Shown one piece after another: positions 1 through 9,341 of a stretch of DNA of 64,000 bases (position 1 is the stretch's first letter; each line of letters starts with the position of its first letter). The DNA lies in assembly GCA_964479665.1 (NCBI GenBank), contig CAYZNN010000003.1, positions 1 through 64,000 on the forward strand, in the 5' to 3' direction. The stretch is from UBA2287 sp964479665. Its GTDB lineage: Bacteria; Bacteroidota; Bacteroidia; Bacteroidales; Tenuifilaceae. The notes under the pieces are model-generated. The model made no database searches, was not told the origin of the DNA, and worked only from the letters and a program-made list of their open reading frames with translations. The translations under genes and the position numbers were made by a program.

Positions 1-70
1 GTTAATTATAGCATTTGCACTTAACACTTAGGGGTTATGTTTGTTTATAAAAAAACCTAAAACTGAAATT

Positions 71-3013
71 ATGAGAACACAACTATCTCTTTTAATTCTG
101 CTTCTTACAACTCTTTTTGGTTATGCCCAAGTGCCCAATTCATTCAACTACCAGGCAGTGCTGCGTCAAATGGATGGGCAGCCAATTGCAAGCCAGCCCG
201 TAACTTTAAGAGTTTCTCTTGAATCGGAAACAAATACCTACTTTATTGAAAATCATTCTACTACAACCTCGCATCAAGGGTTGGTAAATATTGTGGTTGG
301 TAACGGCGACTTTGTTTCTGGAAGTTTTGCACAAATTCCCTGGGCTACAGAGAGCATAAGTATTCGTGTTGAAATAGACTATCAAGGTTCGGGATACCAG
401 TTAATGGGTGTTTCTACACTTCAAAGTGTTCCATACGCTCTCTACGCAAAGGGGGGAAATGAAATTGTTAGTGAGCCCGATGCAACCGACGATGATCCTA
501 TTTTTGTGGTTCGGAATCGCGATAATCAGGTTGTTTTTGCTGTTTACCAATCGGGTGTGCGAATGTACGTTGAAGATTCACCAAATAAATCGAGCCGTGG
601 CGGCTTTGCCATTGGAGGGCTGGTTGACCAGACCAAGCAAAGCCATGAGTATTTCAGGTTAACACCCGATAGTGTTAGGGTGTACCTTCGTCAGCCTGCT
701 GAGAAAAGCAGTAGGGGAGGTTTTGCTATTGGCGGGCTGGTCGATCAGACCAAGGGTGTTACTAACGAGCTATTCTACATTGGTCGCGACAGCGCCCGAA
801 TATACATTGAGTCGGGAAACGATAAGAGTAGCAGAGGTGGTTTCGCTGTGGGGGGCTTAGTTGACCAAACCAAAGGTTCGCGATTCGATTTGCTTAGAGT
901 AACCCCCGACAGCACTAGGGTTTACGTAAATTCCAATCCAGCAAAAAGCAGCCGAGGTGGATTTGCAGTAGGTGGGCTGACCGACCAAACAAAAGGGAGT
1001 TCTGGTAACTTCCTGTACTTAACGCCCGACAACTATTTTATTGGGCACGAGAGCGGTCAGAACATTACATCGGAAGGCGTTTATAATTCAACCTTAGGAT
1101 ACCGTGCGGGCAAGTCGCTCACTTCTGGCCGTTCTAACATTTTTATTGGAATGGAGGCAGGATTGAGTACAACAATTGGTCGTTGGAACACAGTTTTAGG
1201 ATTTAAGGCAGGCCGCGACAACATTTCAGGCGATTTCAATACTTTTTTAGGTTACTATGCGGGTTGGAAAAACACTACTGGAGGTAGTAACGTATTTATT
1301 GGTAACGAAAGCGGACAGGCCAATGAAACAGGCTCAAACAACGTTTTTCTGGGTTATCACTCGGGATACAGCAATTTGGCAAGTTTCAATACCTTTTTGG
1401 GCTACCAGTCGGGTAAATTCAATACTTCTGGCCAGTATAACGCATTTATGGGATATAATTCGGGATACTCTAATACAACGGGTTCAAATAACATATTTTT
1501 AGGGTTCAACACAGGCTTCTCCAACTCTGAGGGCTACTCTAATGTTTTTATTGGCAACAATAGCGGTTATAATAACATTACTGGAAACTTCAATGTTTTT
1601 GTTGGACAAAACAGTGGATATTCAAATACATCGGGAGTTTACAACGTTTTCTTGGGATATAATAGTGGAATGGCAAATACAACGGGTGAAAGAAACGTCT
1701 TCATGGGTTATAACTCTGGATCAGCCAATACCGAAGGGATTCAAAATGTATTCATTGGTGATGGCTCAGGAACTAATAATATATCGGGATATGCAAATGT
1801 ATTTCTTGGGTATGTTAGTGGCTACTCCAATACTGTTGGTTTTGGAAATGTGTTTTTGGGGATGAATAGTGGTTTTTCAAATCTTACTGGGGCTAACAAC
1901 CTATTTTTAGGAACGCAAAGTGGAACAAATAATGTTGGGGGTAGTGGTAACATTTTTTTAGGTACTAGCAGTGGAGGAAGTAATTTATTTGGCTCTGAGA
2001 ACGTTTTCTTAGGAAATCAAGCTGGCTATTACAATCAGTATGGTAGTTATAATGTTTTCCTAGGGTACGCTTCGGGTCGAAGTACCACAACAAGTTATAA
2101 TACCTTTTTAGGCTACCAAACCGGTTATTCTAATACTTCGGGTCAGTATAATTCATTCATGGGGTTTAACGCAGGCTATTCGAACACATCAGGAAATAAT
2201 AATGTTTATATTGGAAACGAGGCAGGTTATTCAAACCAGATGGGTTGGAGCAATGTTGCTATTGGCGATGGTGCGGGTAAGTTAGGTGATGGTTCTACGT
2301 GGAATGTTTTTGTTGGCTACCAAAGCGGTTATAACACTTCGGGAACCCACAATGTTTTTTTAGGGCACCACAGCGGCTTTAGTAATACTATAGGATGGAG
2401 TAATAACTTTATAGGCCAGGGTGCAGGATATTCAAATACAACTGGAACCAACAATATTTTTATTGGCAACGATGCTGGTTATAGTAACCAATCAAGTTCT
2501 GGAAACCTTTTTATTGGTCGGAGTGCAGGATATAATTCTACCCAATTTGGTAATGTTATGATTGGCCACACTTCCGGAGAGAATATTGCTTCTGGCACAA
2601 ACAATGTTATACTAGGGGTTGCTGCTGCAAATCAGAAAACAGGAGGATCAGGAAATACTATTGTGGGCTCCTTTGCCAACCAAAACGGAAGTGATGGAGC
2701 AAATAACACCTATGTGGGAGCAGGTGCAGGGTTTAATGCTTCTGGAAGTGGAAATGTTTTTATCGGATCAAGTGCTGGCTCAGAGGAAGGTGGAAATAAC
2801 AAGCTTTACATTTCTAATAGTAGCACCAATCAGCCTCTTATTGGAGGCGATTTTTCTGAAAAAAAAGTGAATATCTCTAATGTGCTTAACTTGCAAGGGG
2901 TAGCAGGTTTTCCAGCAAATCCAGTTATTGGCGATATGGTTAGGCTAACTGGTGGTTCTGCAGGGTTATACATATACTCTAGCACAGGGTGGAAAATGAT
3001 AGTAAGTTTATAG
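71..3013 (+). CDS. Secreted protein of 17-residue head-like repeats (adhesin/fibre-like)
   Basis: The frame is open from a TTG at 41, but the ATG at 71 is preferred because it begins a clear signal peptide (MRTQLSLLILLLTTLFGYAQ). After a Bacteroidota-type N-terminal domain (VPNSFNYQAVLR...) come four copies of a roughly 39-residue unit carrying SSRGGFA(I/V)GGL.DQTK (residues about 173-330). About 34 copies of a 17-residue unit follow, roughly xxNVFLGYNSGYSNTTG, up to about residue 930. The C-terminus reads NNKLYISNSSTNQPLIGGDF and ends in a small ...GDMVRL...GLYIYSSTGWK module. Repeats of this kind occur in YadA-like heads and fibre proteins preceding S74-type domains, but no membrane anchor or S74 chaperone domain is visible. 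A secreted or surface fibre role is inferred. Confidence 0.75.
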   Translation: MRTQLSLLILLLTTLFGYAQVPNSFNYQAVLRQMDGQPIASQPVTLRVSLESETNTYFIENHSTTTSHQGLVNIVVGNGDFVSGSFAQIPWATESISIRVEIDYQGSGYQLMGVSTLQSVPYALYAKGGNEIVSEPDATDDDPIFVVRNRDNQVVFAVYQSGVRMYVEDSPNKSSRGGFAIGGLVDQTKQSHEYFRLTPDSVRVYLRQPAEKSSRGGFAIGGLVDQTKGVTNELFYIGRDSARIYIESGNDKSSRGGFAVGGLVDQTKGSRFDLLRVTPDSTRVYVNSNPAKSSRGGFAVGGLTDQTKGSSGNFLYLTPDNYFIGHESGQNITSEGVYNSTLGYRAGKSLTSGRSNIFIGMEAGLSTTIGRWNTVLGFKAGRDNISGDFNTFLGYYAGWKNTTGGSNVFIGNESGQANETGSNNVFLGYHSGYSNLASFNTFLGYQSGKFNTSGQYNAFMGYNSGYSNTTGSNNIFLGFNTGFSNSEGYSNVFIGNNSGYNNITGNFNVFVGQNSGYSNTSGVYNVFLGYNSGMANTTGERNVFMGYNSGSANTEGIQNVFIGDGSGTNNISGYANVFLGYVSGYSNTVGFGNVFLGMNSGFSNLTGANNLFLGTQSGTNNVGGSGNIFLGTSSGGSNLFGSENVFLGNQAGYYNQYGSYNVFLGYASGRSTTTSYNTFLGYQTGYSNTSGQYNSFMGFNAGYSNTSGNNNVYIGNEAGYSNQMGWSNVAIGDGAGKLGDGSTWNVFVGYQSGYNTSGTHNVFLGHHSGFSNTIGWSNNFIGQGAGYSNTTGTNNIFIGNDAGYSNQSSSGNLFIGRSAGYNSTQFGNVMIGHTSGENIASGTNNVILGVAAANQKTGGSGNTIVGSFANQNGSDGANNTYVGAGAGFNASGSGNVFIGSSAGSEEGGNNKLYISNSSTNQPLIGGDFSEKKVNISNVLNLQGVAGFPANPVIGDMVRLTGGSAGLYIYSSTGWKMIVSL

Positions 3014-3203
3014 TTGACTTACCTATGGTCTGGTGATTGTTTAACCTAAAATAACATTTTTCGAATAAACAAAGTAAACCATTTCAAACGTTTTCTGTTT
3101 AAATATTTATAAATTGCAATGTTTTTGGTTCACTTCTTTGGTAGTTCCTATCAGCGAAATCTAAAAACAGCATTTTGTTGAACAACAACTCGTGTTTTGG
3201 GGA

Positions 3204-3235
3204 GAAAGGGCTCGACGGAGCCCTTTCCTTTTTTT
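3204..3235 (+). terminator. Rho-independent terminator
   Basis: A perfect 10-bp stem (GAAAGGGCTC / GAGCCCTTTC) with a GACG loop is followed by CCTTTTTTT on the plus strand. It lies about 190 bp after the repeat-protein stop. The interval 3014-3203 holds no convincing ORF, so it is either a long 3' untranslated region or an unrecognised small RNA. Confidence 0.75.
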
Positions 3236-3238
3236 GGG

Positions 3239-4030
3239 CTACTTTGCGCTAAGTAAAAGAGTAAACTCAGTATCGGTTTCAAATTGTTGAGTAACCAAAT
3301 ATTGGTTGCTTAAACCCTTCAAGGCCTTTTCCTTGCATAATTTCGATTGGAATTTGCAGTACGCGGCACGAATTTTTTCTCCTTCAAACTGAACGTCCGA
3401 AATCCACAGTTGGTAGCTTGTTAAGCCGCTGAAGGCTTTTTCAAATTCTGGGGACCCGTTTTGCATTCCTAATTGGCCCATAATTAGTTTTGTGTTTAAA
3501 ATGCTGGCATTCAGTTTTATTAGTGCCTCAGGAATAGATAAGTTGGGCTGGGTTTGTTGAATATTTTTTGAATAAAGGGCCTTTGCAATTACTTTTGCCA
3601 ACTCTATGTCCCCCTTCATTCCGCTTAATGGCACAACCGACAGGTAAATATTACCCATAACCATTTGAACTTGGTATTGGCTTAGGCAGCTTTCATTCAG
3701 ATTGCTAATTGTTTCTAGGCATTGGTTTTTAAGAATGCTAAAAATCCCAAATGAACCTTGCGTATTTTCCATTTGGTAGGCATCGATTCGGAAAATGCTG
3801 CCCTGCCACTCAACTTCATGGGCAAGTACTCTGTTGAAGCCATATTCGAGGTAAATGTCGGCTCCGCCGTTCATGTATTCCCAGAGTTCGTCGGAACCAT
3901 AGAATTTGACAGTTGTATTCTTGACCCCATCCAAATCGGATGGTTGTATTGTGAAACTATCAATATTTTGCGAAATGGAATTTAGTTGAAGGAGTATGGC
4001 TAAAATACTGACTGTAATATTTCTAATCAT
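3239..4030 (-). CDS. DUF6599-like secreted protein
   Basis: A 263-residue protein with an N-terminal signal sequence (MIRNITVSILAILLQLNSISQ). The stretch around LWEYMNGGADIYLEYGFNR followed by a segment with IDAYQMENTQGSFGIFS resembles the DUF6599 family, found in anaerobes and Bacteroidota, whose function is not established. Its ATG overlaps the stop of the upstream hybrid kinase by 4 bp (ATGA), so the two are almost certainly translationally coupled and co-transcribed. No catalytic motif is visible. The family assignment is from memory of the motif and is moderately sure. Confidence 0.65.
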   Translation of the reverse strand: MIRNITVSILAILLQLNSISQNIDSFTIQPSDLDGVKNTTVKFYGSDELWEYMNGGADIYLEYGFNRVLAHEVEWQGSIFRIDAYQMENTQGSFGIFSILKNQCLETISNLNESCLSQYQVQMVMGNIYLSVVPLSGMKGDIELAKVIAKALYSKNIQQTQPNLSIPEALIKLNASILNTKLIMGQLGMQNGSPEFEKAFSGLTSYQLWISDVQFEGEKIRAAYCKFQSKLCKEKALKGLSNQYLVTQQFETDTEFTLLLSAK

Positions 4031-6018
4031 TGGTTGGAATTGTTATTGTTGCTATTCAGGTACTTTTTTAGGACTCTAATAAGTTCCTCTGGTTTAATGG
4101 GTTTCGAAATGTAATCGGAGCAACCAGCCCTTATACCCTTAGCGCTGTCCTCGGCCATTGCATAAGCGGATTGCGCAATTACTGGAATGTTGCTTCGTAT
4201 TTTAAGTATTTCCTGTGTAGCTGCATACCCATTAACAATGGGCATTTGAATATCCATAAGTACAACTGATATGCTAGGGTCAGATTTAATAATGTCCACA
4301 GCTTCCTTGCCATTGCATGCCCTAATAATGATTGCTTTGGTTGCCGAAAGCACTTCTTGTAAAAAGAGAAAGTTCAAATCATCATCCTCAGCTATTAGGA
4401 TGGTTTTACCCATAAAATTTTCAGAAATGGGTTGGTGCTTATTACTAATTTTAACGGGTTCTGCTACTTTTGGTATTATTAAAGGTAAACTGAACATGAA
4501 GGTAGAACCATTACCTATTTCCGATTCAACCCAAATTTTACCTCCCATCAGTTCAACTAACCTTTTCGAAATGGCCAACCCTAAACCCGTTCCACCGTAT
4601 TTTCGGGTAGTTGTGTCGTCGCCTTGGCGAAAACGCTCGAAAATGAGTTCAATTTTATCGCTATCAATACCAATTCCAGTATCCTTAACATAGAAAATTA
4701 TTGTGGCATTATTGGGGATAACATATCCAAATTCAATGCTGCCTTCGGATGTAAACTTAATGGCGTTATTAATAAGATTATTGAGAAGTTGTCGCAACCT
4801 AACTACATCGCATAGTATCGCAAAACTTTGCGACTCAACAACACAATTGGTTTTGAGCTGCAATTTGCCCCTGTTTTCTTTCTGTAATTTAGCCTGATAT
4901 AATTCTAATAGTTCGTTGATTATAGTATTAACTGGTACGGCCGATTTGAGAATGTTAAGCTGTCCGGCTTCGATTTTGGCAAGGTCAATTATATCGTCGA
5001 TTAGGGCTAGCAGTGCTTTGCTGCTATTACTAATGTACTTGCAGTAGGTATCCTTTTTTTCGGGCGGAATGGAACTGCGCGATATGAGGTCGGCAAAGCC
5101 CACAATGGAATTCATAGGAGTCCTTATTTCGTGGCTCATATTGGCAAGGAAAGCCGTTTTTAATTTATCGGATTCAATAGCCTTTTGCCTCGAAATCTTG
5201 AGAGATGCTTCGTATTCCCTCCGTTTGAGCGAAATGGCTACCTGGTTCGAAACGAACTCCATAAGTGCAAGATCGTCGGAATTATAGGCATTTTTCGAAT
5301 GGTAACTTTGAATGGCCATGAGGCCGAGAATCTCCCCGTTGAGCGTAAGGGGAATACCCATCCACGATTTTGCAAGCTGCCCAACTATATCAATGAGCCC
5401 TTTCATATGCATCTCGTATATTTCCTGCTCCGTTATTAGGAGCGATTTCCCGTTTTCAATTACATAACTGCTCAGGGTTTTCCCCGGTGGAAAACTTTCG
5501 AAACTATCGAAATGATCCTTAAAATAGGTGAGCTTCAACGAGCGATGCATCTTGTCCCAAAGCACAACAAACATATTGTCGGCTTCAAAGATGCTGCCTA
5601 TTTCTTTCTGGATGGAGTTAAAAAAACTCTTTAAATCGTTGCATTCTGTTTCAGCTTTCGAAATGTTCAGCAGTATTTGCTTAATGCTTTTCTCGCGAAG
5701 CAACTCGGTTTCGTTGGCAATGCTTACAGTATAAATTTTTTCCCCCGAACAAATTTCAGGAATAAAATGGAAGCGGTAGAGAACTGCCCTATTTTCGATT
5801 GGTTTAAAAGTGTATGTTAGGCTGAATGTAAGGTGACTTTCAATAGTTTGTTTGAATTGGTTATTGCTAGCGAAAAACGAATGGAAATTTTTTTGTTTCA
5901 CATTCAGAATGTTAGCAAACTCTTTCTCGAACTGTCTTGTGCACCAAAGAATTTGGCCATTCAGATCGGATTTGGCAAGTAGCACAGGCAGGTCGATAAG
6001 GTTTTGTTGGGTTTTCAT
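4027..6018 (-). CDS. Hybrid sensor histidine kinase (GAF-HisKA-HATPase-REC)
   Basis: 663 residues with no membrane segment, so a soluble sensor. An N-terminal PAS-like region (about 1-105) is followed by a GAF domain (about 120-265), a HisKA phospho-acceptor box with His296 in MSHEIRTPMNS, an HATPase_c domain with an N box (LINNAIKF) and G boxes (DTGIGI, GGTGLGLAI), and a C-terminal receiver (about 545-655) with the acceptor Asp in VVLMDIQMP and the conserved Lys in ISKPIKP. The attached receiver suggests a phosphorelay or self-regulation. No DNA-binding output gene is adjacent. The downstream DUF6599-like gene overlaps by 4 bp and may belong to the same response unit. Confidence 0.92.
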   Translation of the reverse strand: MKTQQNLIDLPVLLAKSDLNGQILWCTRQFEKEFANILNVKQKNFHSFFASNNQFKQTIESHLTFSLTYTFKPIENRAVLYRFHFIPEICSGEKIYTVSIANETELLREKSIKQILLNISKAETECNDLKSFFNSIQKEIGSIFEADNMFVVLWDKMHRSLKLTYFKDHFDSFESFPPGKTLSSYVIENGKSLLITEQEIYEMHMKGLIDIVGQLAKSWMGIPLTLNGEILGLMAIQSYHSKNAYNSDDLALMEFVSNQVAISLKRREYEASLKISRQKAIESDKLKTAFLANMSHEIRTPMNSIVGFADLISRSSIPPEKKDTYCKYISNSSKALLALIDDIIDLAKIEAGQLNILKSAVPVNTIINELLELYQAKLQKENRGKLQLKTNCVVESQSFAILCDVVRLRQLLNNLINNAIKFTSEGSIEFGYVIPNNATIIFYVKDTGIGIDSDKIELIFERFRQGDDTTTRKYGGTGLGLAISKRLVELMGGKIWVESEIGNGSTFMFSLPLIIPKVAEPVKISNKHQPISENFMGKTILIAEDDDLNFLFLQEVLSATKAIIIRACNGKEAVDIIKSDPSISVVLMDIQMPIVNGYAATQEILKIRSNIPVIAQSAYAMAEDSAKGIRAGCSDYISKPIKPEELIRVLKKYLNSNNNNSNQ

Positions 6019-6159
6019 TCCGAACGAAAATTAATTTAGTTCACTTGCAAAATAGGTAAAAAATTGATTTCTGCAAGCAGTCGGTACAATATTCGTTCAT
6101 GTTTTTAAATATTTGTTTTAACAGGTAGAAACCTCTGAGGTTATTCGTAATTTCGGCCA

Positions 6160-7293
6160 ATGATGAAGAACTTTTTTATTTATACACTTGTAACCCTTGC
6201 GGGGCTTTATATAAGTTGCAAACAGCCGGTAGCTAACCAGCATGATGATCAAAAGGTAGCTTCGTATGCTGCTGGTTTCAATTACTTAGCTACCGAATAT
6301 GGTTACAATCTTACCATCTATAATCCATGGCAGGGTGCCAGTAACGAGTCTATCACTTATAGGCTGGTTAATCAACTTAGCAATCGTAAAATTGAGAGCA
6401 CAAAGAATTGTATCAGAGTCCCCGTTCAACGAGCTGTATGCCTATCTACTACCCATTTGGCATTCATGTCATCGTTAAACTGCGAGAGTTCCATTGTTGG
6501 TGTCTCTGGTGGTTCGTATGTTTGGAACTCAAAAATTAGAGAACTGATACAAGCAGGCAGTATTGCAGATGTTGGCTACGAGCAGTCGCTCAATTTCGAA
6601 TTGCTTCTATCCCTCAGCCCCGATGTGGTTTTTGCATACGGAATTGGTACCGAATCGATGGGGTACCTTAAGCGCATCGAAGATTTAGGTATTCCAGTGG
6701 TGGTAATTGGGGAATATCTTGAGAATGACCCTCTTGCTAAAGCCGAGTGGCTAAAGGTTTTTGGGCTCTTTTTTGGCAAGGAGGAATTAGCCATGGATGT
6801 TTTTAGTAAAATCGATTCGTCGTATAATTCACTTAAAAGTATTGCATCCAATTTGCAAACAAGGCCAAATGTATTTTTAAACCTTCCGTGGAACGACGTA
6901 TGGTACTTTCCGGGTAATGATAGTTATATGGTACAGCTTATTAATGATGCCGGAGGTAATTACCTGCTTCCCGACTTAAAAGGAAATCAGTCGTACCCAT
7001 TTAGTTTCGAAGCTGCATTTGTAAGGGGTGCCAGTGCCGATGTTTGGATCAATTTGGGTTCGTATGGTACAATTGAGCAGATAATAACCGATTTCCCAAA
7101 AATTAAATCGTTGCCCGTATTAAAAAAGAGGCAGCTGTATAACAATAATTTGCGCGAGAATGTGAATGGAGGTAACGATTTTTGGGAGTCGGGTGTTGTT
7201 AATCCTCATCTCATTCTTGAAGATTTAATCGGTATTTTTCACCCCGAATTAAGAAGCAGGGCAAATTTCCACTATTATAAGTTAATGGAATAA
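6160..7293 (+). CDS. ABC importer substrate-binding lipoprotein (BtuF/FecB type)
   Basis: A 377-residue periplasmic binding protein for an iron-chelate, heme or cobalamin importer. The N-terminus has a lipoprotein signal with the lipobox ending at Cys20 (LAGLYISC), so it should be anchored in the membrane. Two lobes typical of cluster A-II binding proteins can be followed: the first around RAVCLSTTHLAFMSSL and VGYEQSLNFELLLSLSPDVV, the second around PNVFLNLPWNDVWYFPG and ASADVWINLG. Another ATG lies at 6163, and either start gives the same lipoprotein. It is the first gene of a three-gene importer unit with the permease (18 bp later) and ATPase. The ligand cannot be read from sequence; no cobalamin riboswitch was recognised in 6019-6159. 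Confidence 0.85.
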   Translation: MMKNFFIYTLVTLAGLYISCKQPVANQHDDQKVASYAAGFNYLATEYGYNLTIYNPWQGASNESITYRLVNQLSNRKIESTKNCIRVPVQRAVCLSTTHLAFMSSLNCESSIVGVSGGSYVWNSKIRELIQAGSIADVGYEQSLNFELLLSLSPDVVFAYGIGTESMGYLKRIEDLGIPVVVIGEYLENDPLAKAEWLKVFGLFFGKEELAMDVFSKIDSSYNSLKSIASNLQTRPNVFLNLPWNDVWYFPGNDSYMVQLINDAGGNYLLPDLKGNQSYPFSFEAAFVRGASADVWINLGSYGTIEQIITDFPKIKSLPVLKKRQLYNNNLRENVNGGNDFWESGVVNPHLILEDLIGIFHPELRSRANFHYYKLME

Positions 7294-7310
7294 TTGGGAG
7301 GAATAGAGAA

Positions 7311-8336
7311 ATGAAATTTGCAAAACGGGGTTTATTTATAGGCTTGATAGTACTTCTGATTTTTGCATTCGTTTTTAACCTTCTATTGGGATCTGCTAGT
7401 ATTCCCATGTTAAGTGCATTAAAAATTCTTTTGGGTAGTTCAGATAATGAAGTTTGGCGAACTATTATTATCGACTATCGTTTGCCAAAGGCAATTGTAG
7501 CCATTTTGGCTGGGGCGTCCCTGGCTGTTTCGGGGTTGCAGATGCAAACCATTTTCCGAAATCCCCTAGCCGGCCCATATGTTTTGGGAATTAGTTCGGG
7601 AGCCGGCCTGGGGGTTGCATTGCTGGTTTTAGGTATTTCATTTGTTGGTGTAAGTTTCCAGTCCGATTGGGCATCCAATCTTTCGATAAGTTTTGCTGCC
7701 TGGATTGGTAGCATGGCCATTCTATTAGTTGTATTGGCAGTAGCATCGAGAGTAAAGGATATTATGACCATACTCATACTGGGAATGATGTTTGGTTCGG
7801 CTGCATCGGCTCTTATTAGCATTCTGCAATTTTTTAGTTCCGAAACCATGCTTAAATCCTATGTGCTGTGGACCATGGGCAGTTTGTCGGCAGTTTCGGG
7901 AACACAACTTTGGATTCTTCTTGCGGCCACTTTACTGGGTTTAACCATTTCAATTTCGCAGGTTCGCGTACTTAATGTACTTCAACTGGGCGAAACCTAT
8001 GCCCGAAATGTGGGTGTAAGCATAACCGTTTCGCGTATCTTGATTTTCATGTCAACCAGTTTGCTGGCTGGTAGTGTTACTGCTTTTTGTGGACCCATTG
8101 GTTTTATTGGCATTGCCATGCCTCACGTTGCACGAATGATTTTTCGGAATGCCGATCACGCAGTACTGCTTCCTGCATCGGTTTTACTGGGTTCATTGGT
8201 TATGCTTTTGTCCGACACCATTGCCCAATTACCAGGCATGAATACTACTCTTCCCCTAAATTCAGTTACTGCCCTAATAGGAGTACCGGTGGTTGTATAT
8301 GTTGTAATTAGAAATAGGAAATTTTCAGGTTTTTAA
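7311..8336 (+). CDS. FecCD/BtuC-family ABC importer permease
   Basis: A 341-residue, strongly hydrophobic protein with about ten predicted membrane helices. Family motifs include DYRLPKAIVAILAGASLAVSG near the N-terminus, LAGPYVLGISSGAGLG, and the coupling-helix region around CGPIGFIGIAMPHVAR. It is the inner-membrane channel for an iron-chelate or vitamin B12 type importer. A GGGAGGAA box at 7296-7303, seven bases before the ATG, is a good Shine-Dalgarno site, which is unusual among the Bacteroidota-like starts in this window. It sits between the binding protein and the ATPase in one transcription unit. Confidence 0.92.
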   Translation: MKFAKRGLFIGLIVLLIFAFVFNLLLGSASIPMLSALKILLGSSDNEVWRTIIIDYRLPKAIVAILAGASLAVSGLQMQTIFRNPLAGPYVLGISSGAGLGVALLVLGISFVGVSFQSDWASNLSISFAAWIGSMAILLVVLAVASRVKDIMTILILGMMFGSAASALISILQFFSSETMLKSYVLWTMGSLSAVSGTQLWILLAATLLGLTISISQVRVLNVLQLGETYARNVGVSITVSRILIFMSTSLLAGSVTAFCGPIGFIGIAMPHVARMIFRNADHAVLLPASVLLGSLVMLLSDTIAQLPGMNTTLPLNSVTALIGVPVVVYVVIRNRKFSGF

Positions 8337-8338
8337 AA

Positions 8339-9340
8339 ATGAGTAATAAACAGCCAATACTAGTTGCAAATAATCTTTCCATAGGGTACTCCGAGGGGAA
8401 CCGAACGGTTTTCAAAAGCCTGAATATTTCTGCCGAGGCAGGCGAAATGGTTGCCCTTGTTGGCCGCAATGGGGTAGGGAAGAGTACCCTGCTTCGAACC
8501 TTAGCTGGTTTGCAACCAACCCTAAAAGGCGAAATTCTTTTAAACGGAATGGATTTACAAAAAATTAAAAGAATTGATAAAGCCCAGTTTGTTTCGTTTG
8601 TTCCTGCCGAATCGGTGATTGTTCCAAACCTTTCAATTCGCAACTTTGTATCAATGGGCCGATACCCATATGCAGGTTGGGCAAATAGTTTGAATGAATC
8701 AGATTGGCTTATAGTCGATAGGGCTATTGCCGATGTAGGTGTTGAGCCACTTATGCATAGCGAATTGGCTTCGGTGAGCGATGGTGAAAGGCATAGGGCT
8801 ATGATTGCTTTTGCGTTGGCACAGGATGCTAAGATTATACTTCTCGATGAGCCCACAGCATTCCTCGATTTGCCCAATAAGTTTGAAATGGTTAGGCTTT
8901 TAACCCAACTCGCACACAGTAAGCAGAAGTTAATAATCTACTCAACCCACGACCTGCAGGTTGCCCTCAACGAGGTAGATAGTTTCTGGTTAATGAATGC
9001 CAGTTCTTTTACAATGGGTATCCCCGAGGATCTAGTTTTAAATGGGCAGTTCGAAAGTATGCTTTTGGGTAGCCAGGTTGTTTTCGATTATTCTAGCGGA
9101 ATATTTAAAAATAAACGTTTCTTAAGTCGGAGTATTGGTTTAAATGGGGAAGGTGAATGTTTCGATTGGACCAAAAGAATGCTCGAGCGAATAGGCTACT
9201 CTGTAAATGAAGGGACAGATTCGGATAAAGTGATAAATTGTTCGTTTGTTAATGGGGCATATTGTTGGAACCTATACGATAAAAACCAATTTAATAAAAC
9301 CTGCACCAGCCTATCACAAATTATTGCGCTTGTAAAATAG
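8339..9340 (+). CDS. ABC importer ATP-binding protein (FecE/BtuD type) with C-terminal extension
   Basis: 333 residues. Walker A is GRNGVGKST (about 42-50), Walker B is IILLDEP, and the switch His is in YSTHDLQ. The signature motif reads VSDGERHR instead of the usual LSGGQ(R/Q), which fits the importer ATPases of this phylum as I know them. After the roughly 250-residue ATPase core there is an extra tail of about 85 residues with no recognised domain. The start lies 2 bp after the permease stop. The gene ends 1 bp before the convergent TlpA-like gene, leaving no space for an intergenic terminator. Confidence 0.88.
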   Translation: MSNKQPILVANNLSIGYSEGNRTVFKSLNISAEAGEMVALVGRNGVGKSTLLRTLAGLQPTLKGEILLNGMDLQKIKRIDKAQFVSFVPAESVIVPNLSIRNFVSMGRYPYAGWANSLNESDWLIVDRAIADVGVEPLMHSELASVSDGERHRAMIAFALAQDAKIILLDEPTAFLDLPNKFEMVRLLTQLAHSKQKLIIYSTHDLQVALNEVDSFWLMNASSFTMGIPEDLVLNGQFESMLLGSQVVFDYSSGIFKNKRFLSRSIGLNGEGECFDWTKRMLERIGYSVNEGTDSDKVINCSFVNGAYCWNLYDKNQFNKTCTSLSQIIALVK

Positions 9341-9341
9341 A

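Noticed and set aside
41..70. Upstream TTG start for the repeat protein
   Set aside because: The ATG at 71 begins a proper signal peptide; the ten extra residues are charged and would disturb it.
1077..2810. Regularly spaced short repeats suggesting a CRISPR array
   Set aside because: The 51-bp periodicity is in one open reading frame, the repeats are degenerate at the DNA level, and there are no spacers or cas genes.
3014..3203. Small RNA gene between the repeat protein and its terminator
   Set aside because: No convincing TAnnTTTG promoter at the right spacing; a long 3' untranslated region explains it equally well.
4271..4693. 140-residue antisense ORF in the hybrid kinase
   Set aside because: It lies wholly opposite conserved HATPase/receiver sequence, has no recognisable domain, and looks like a frame shadow.
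6019..6159. Cobalamin riboswitch before the ABC importer
   Set aside because: The 141-bp leader is too short and no B12-box-like segment was recognised.
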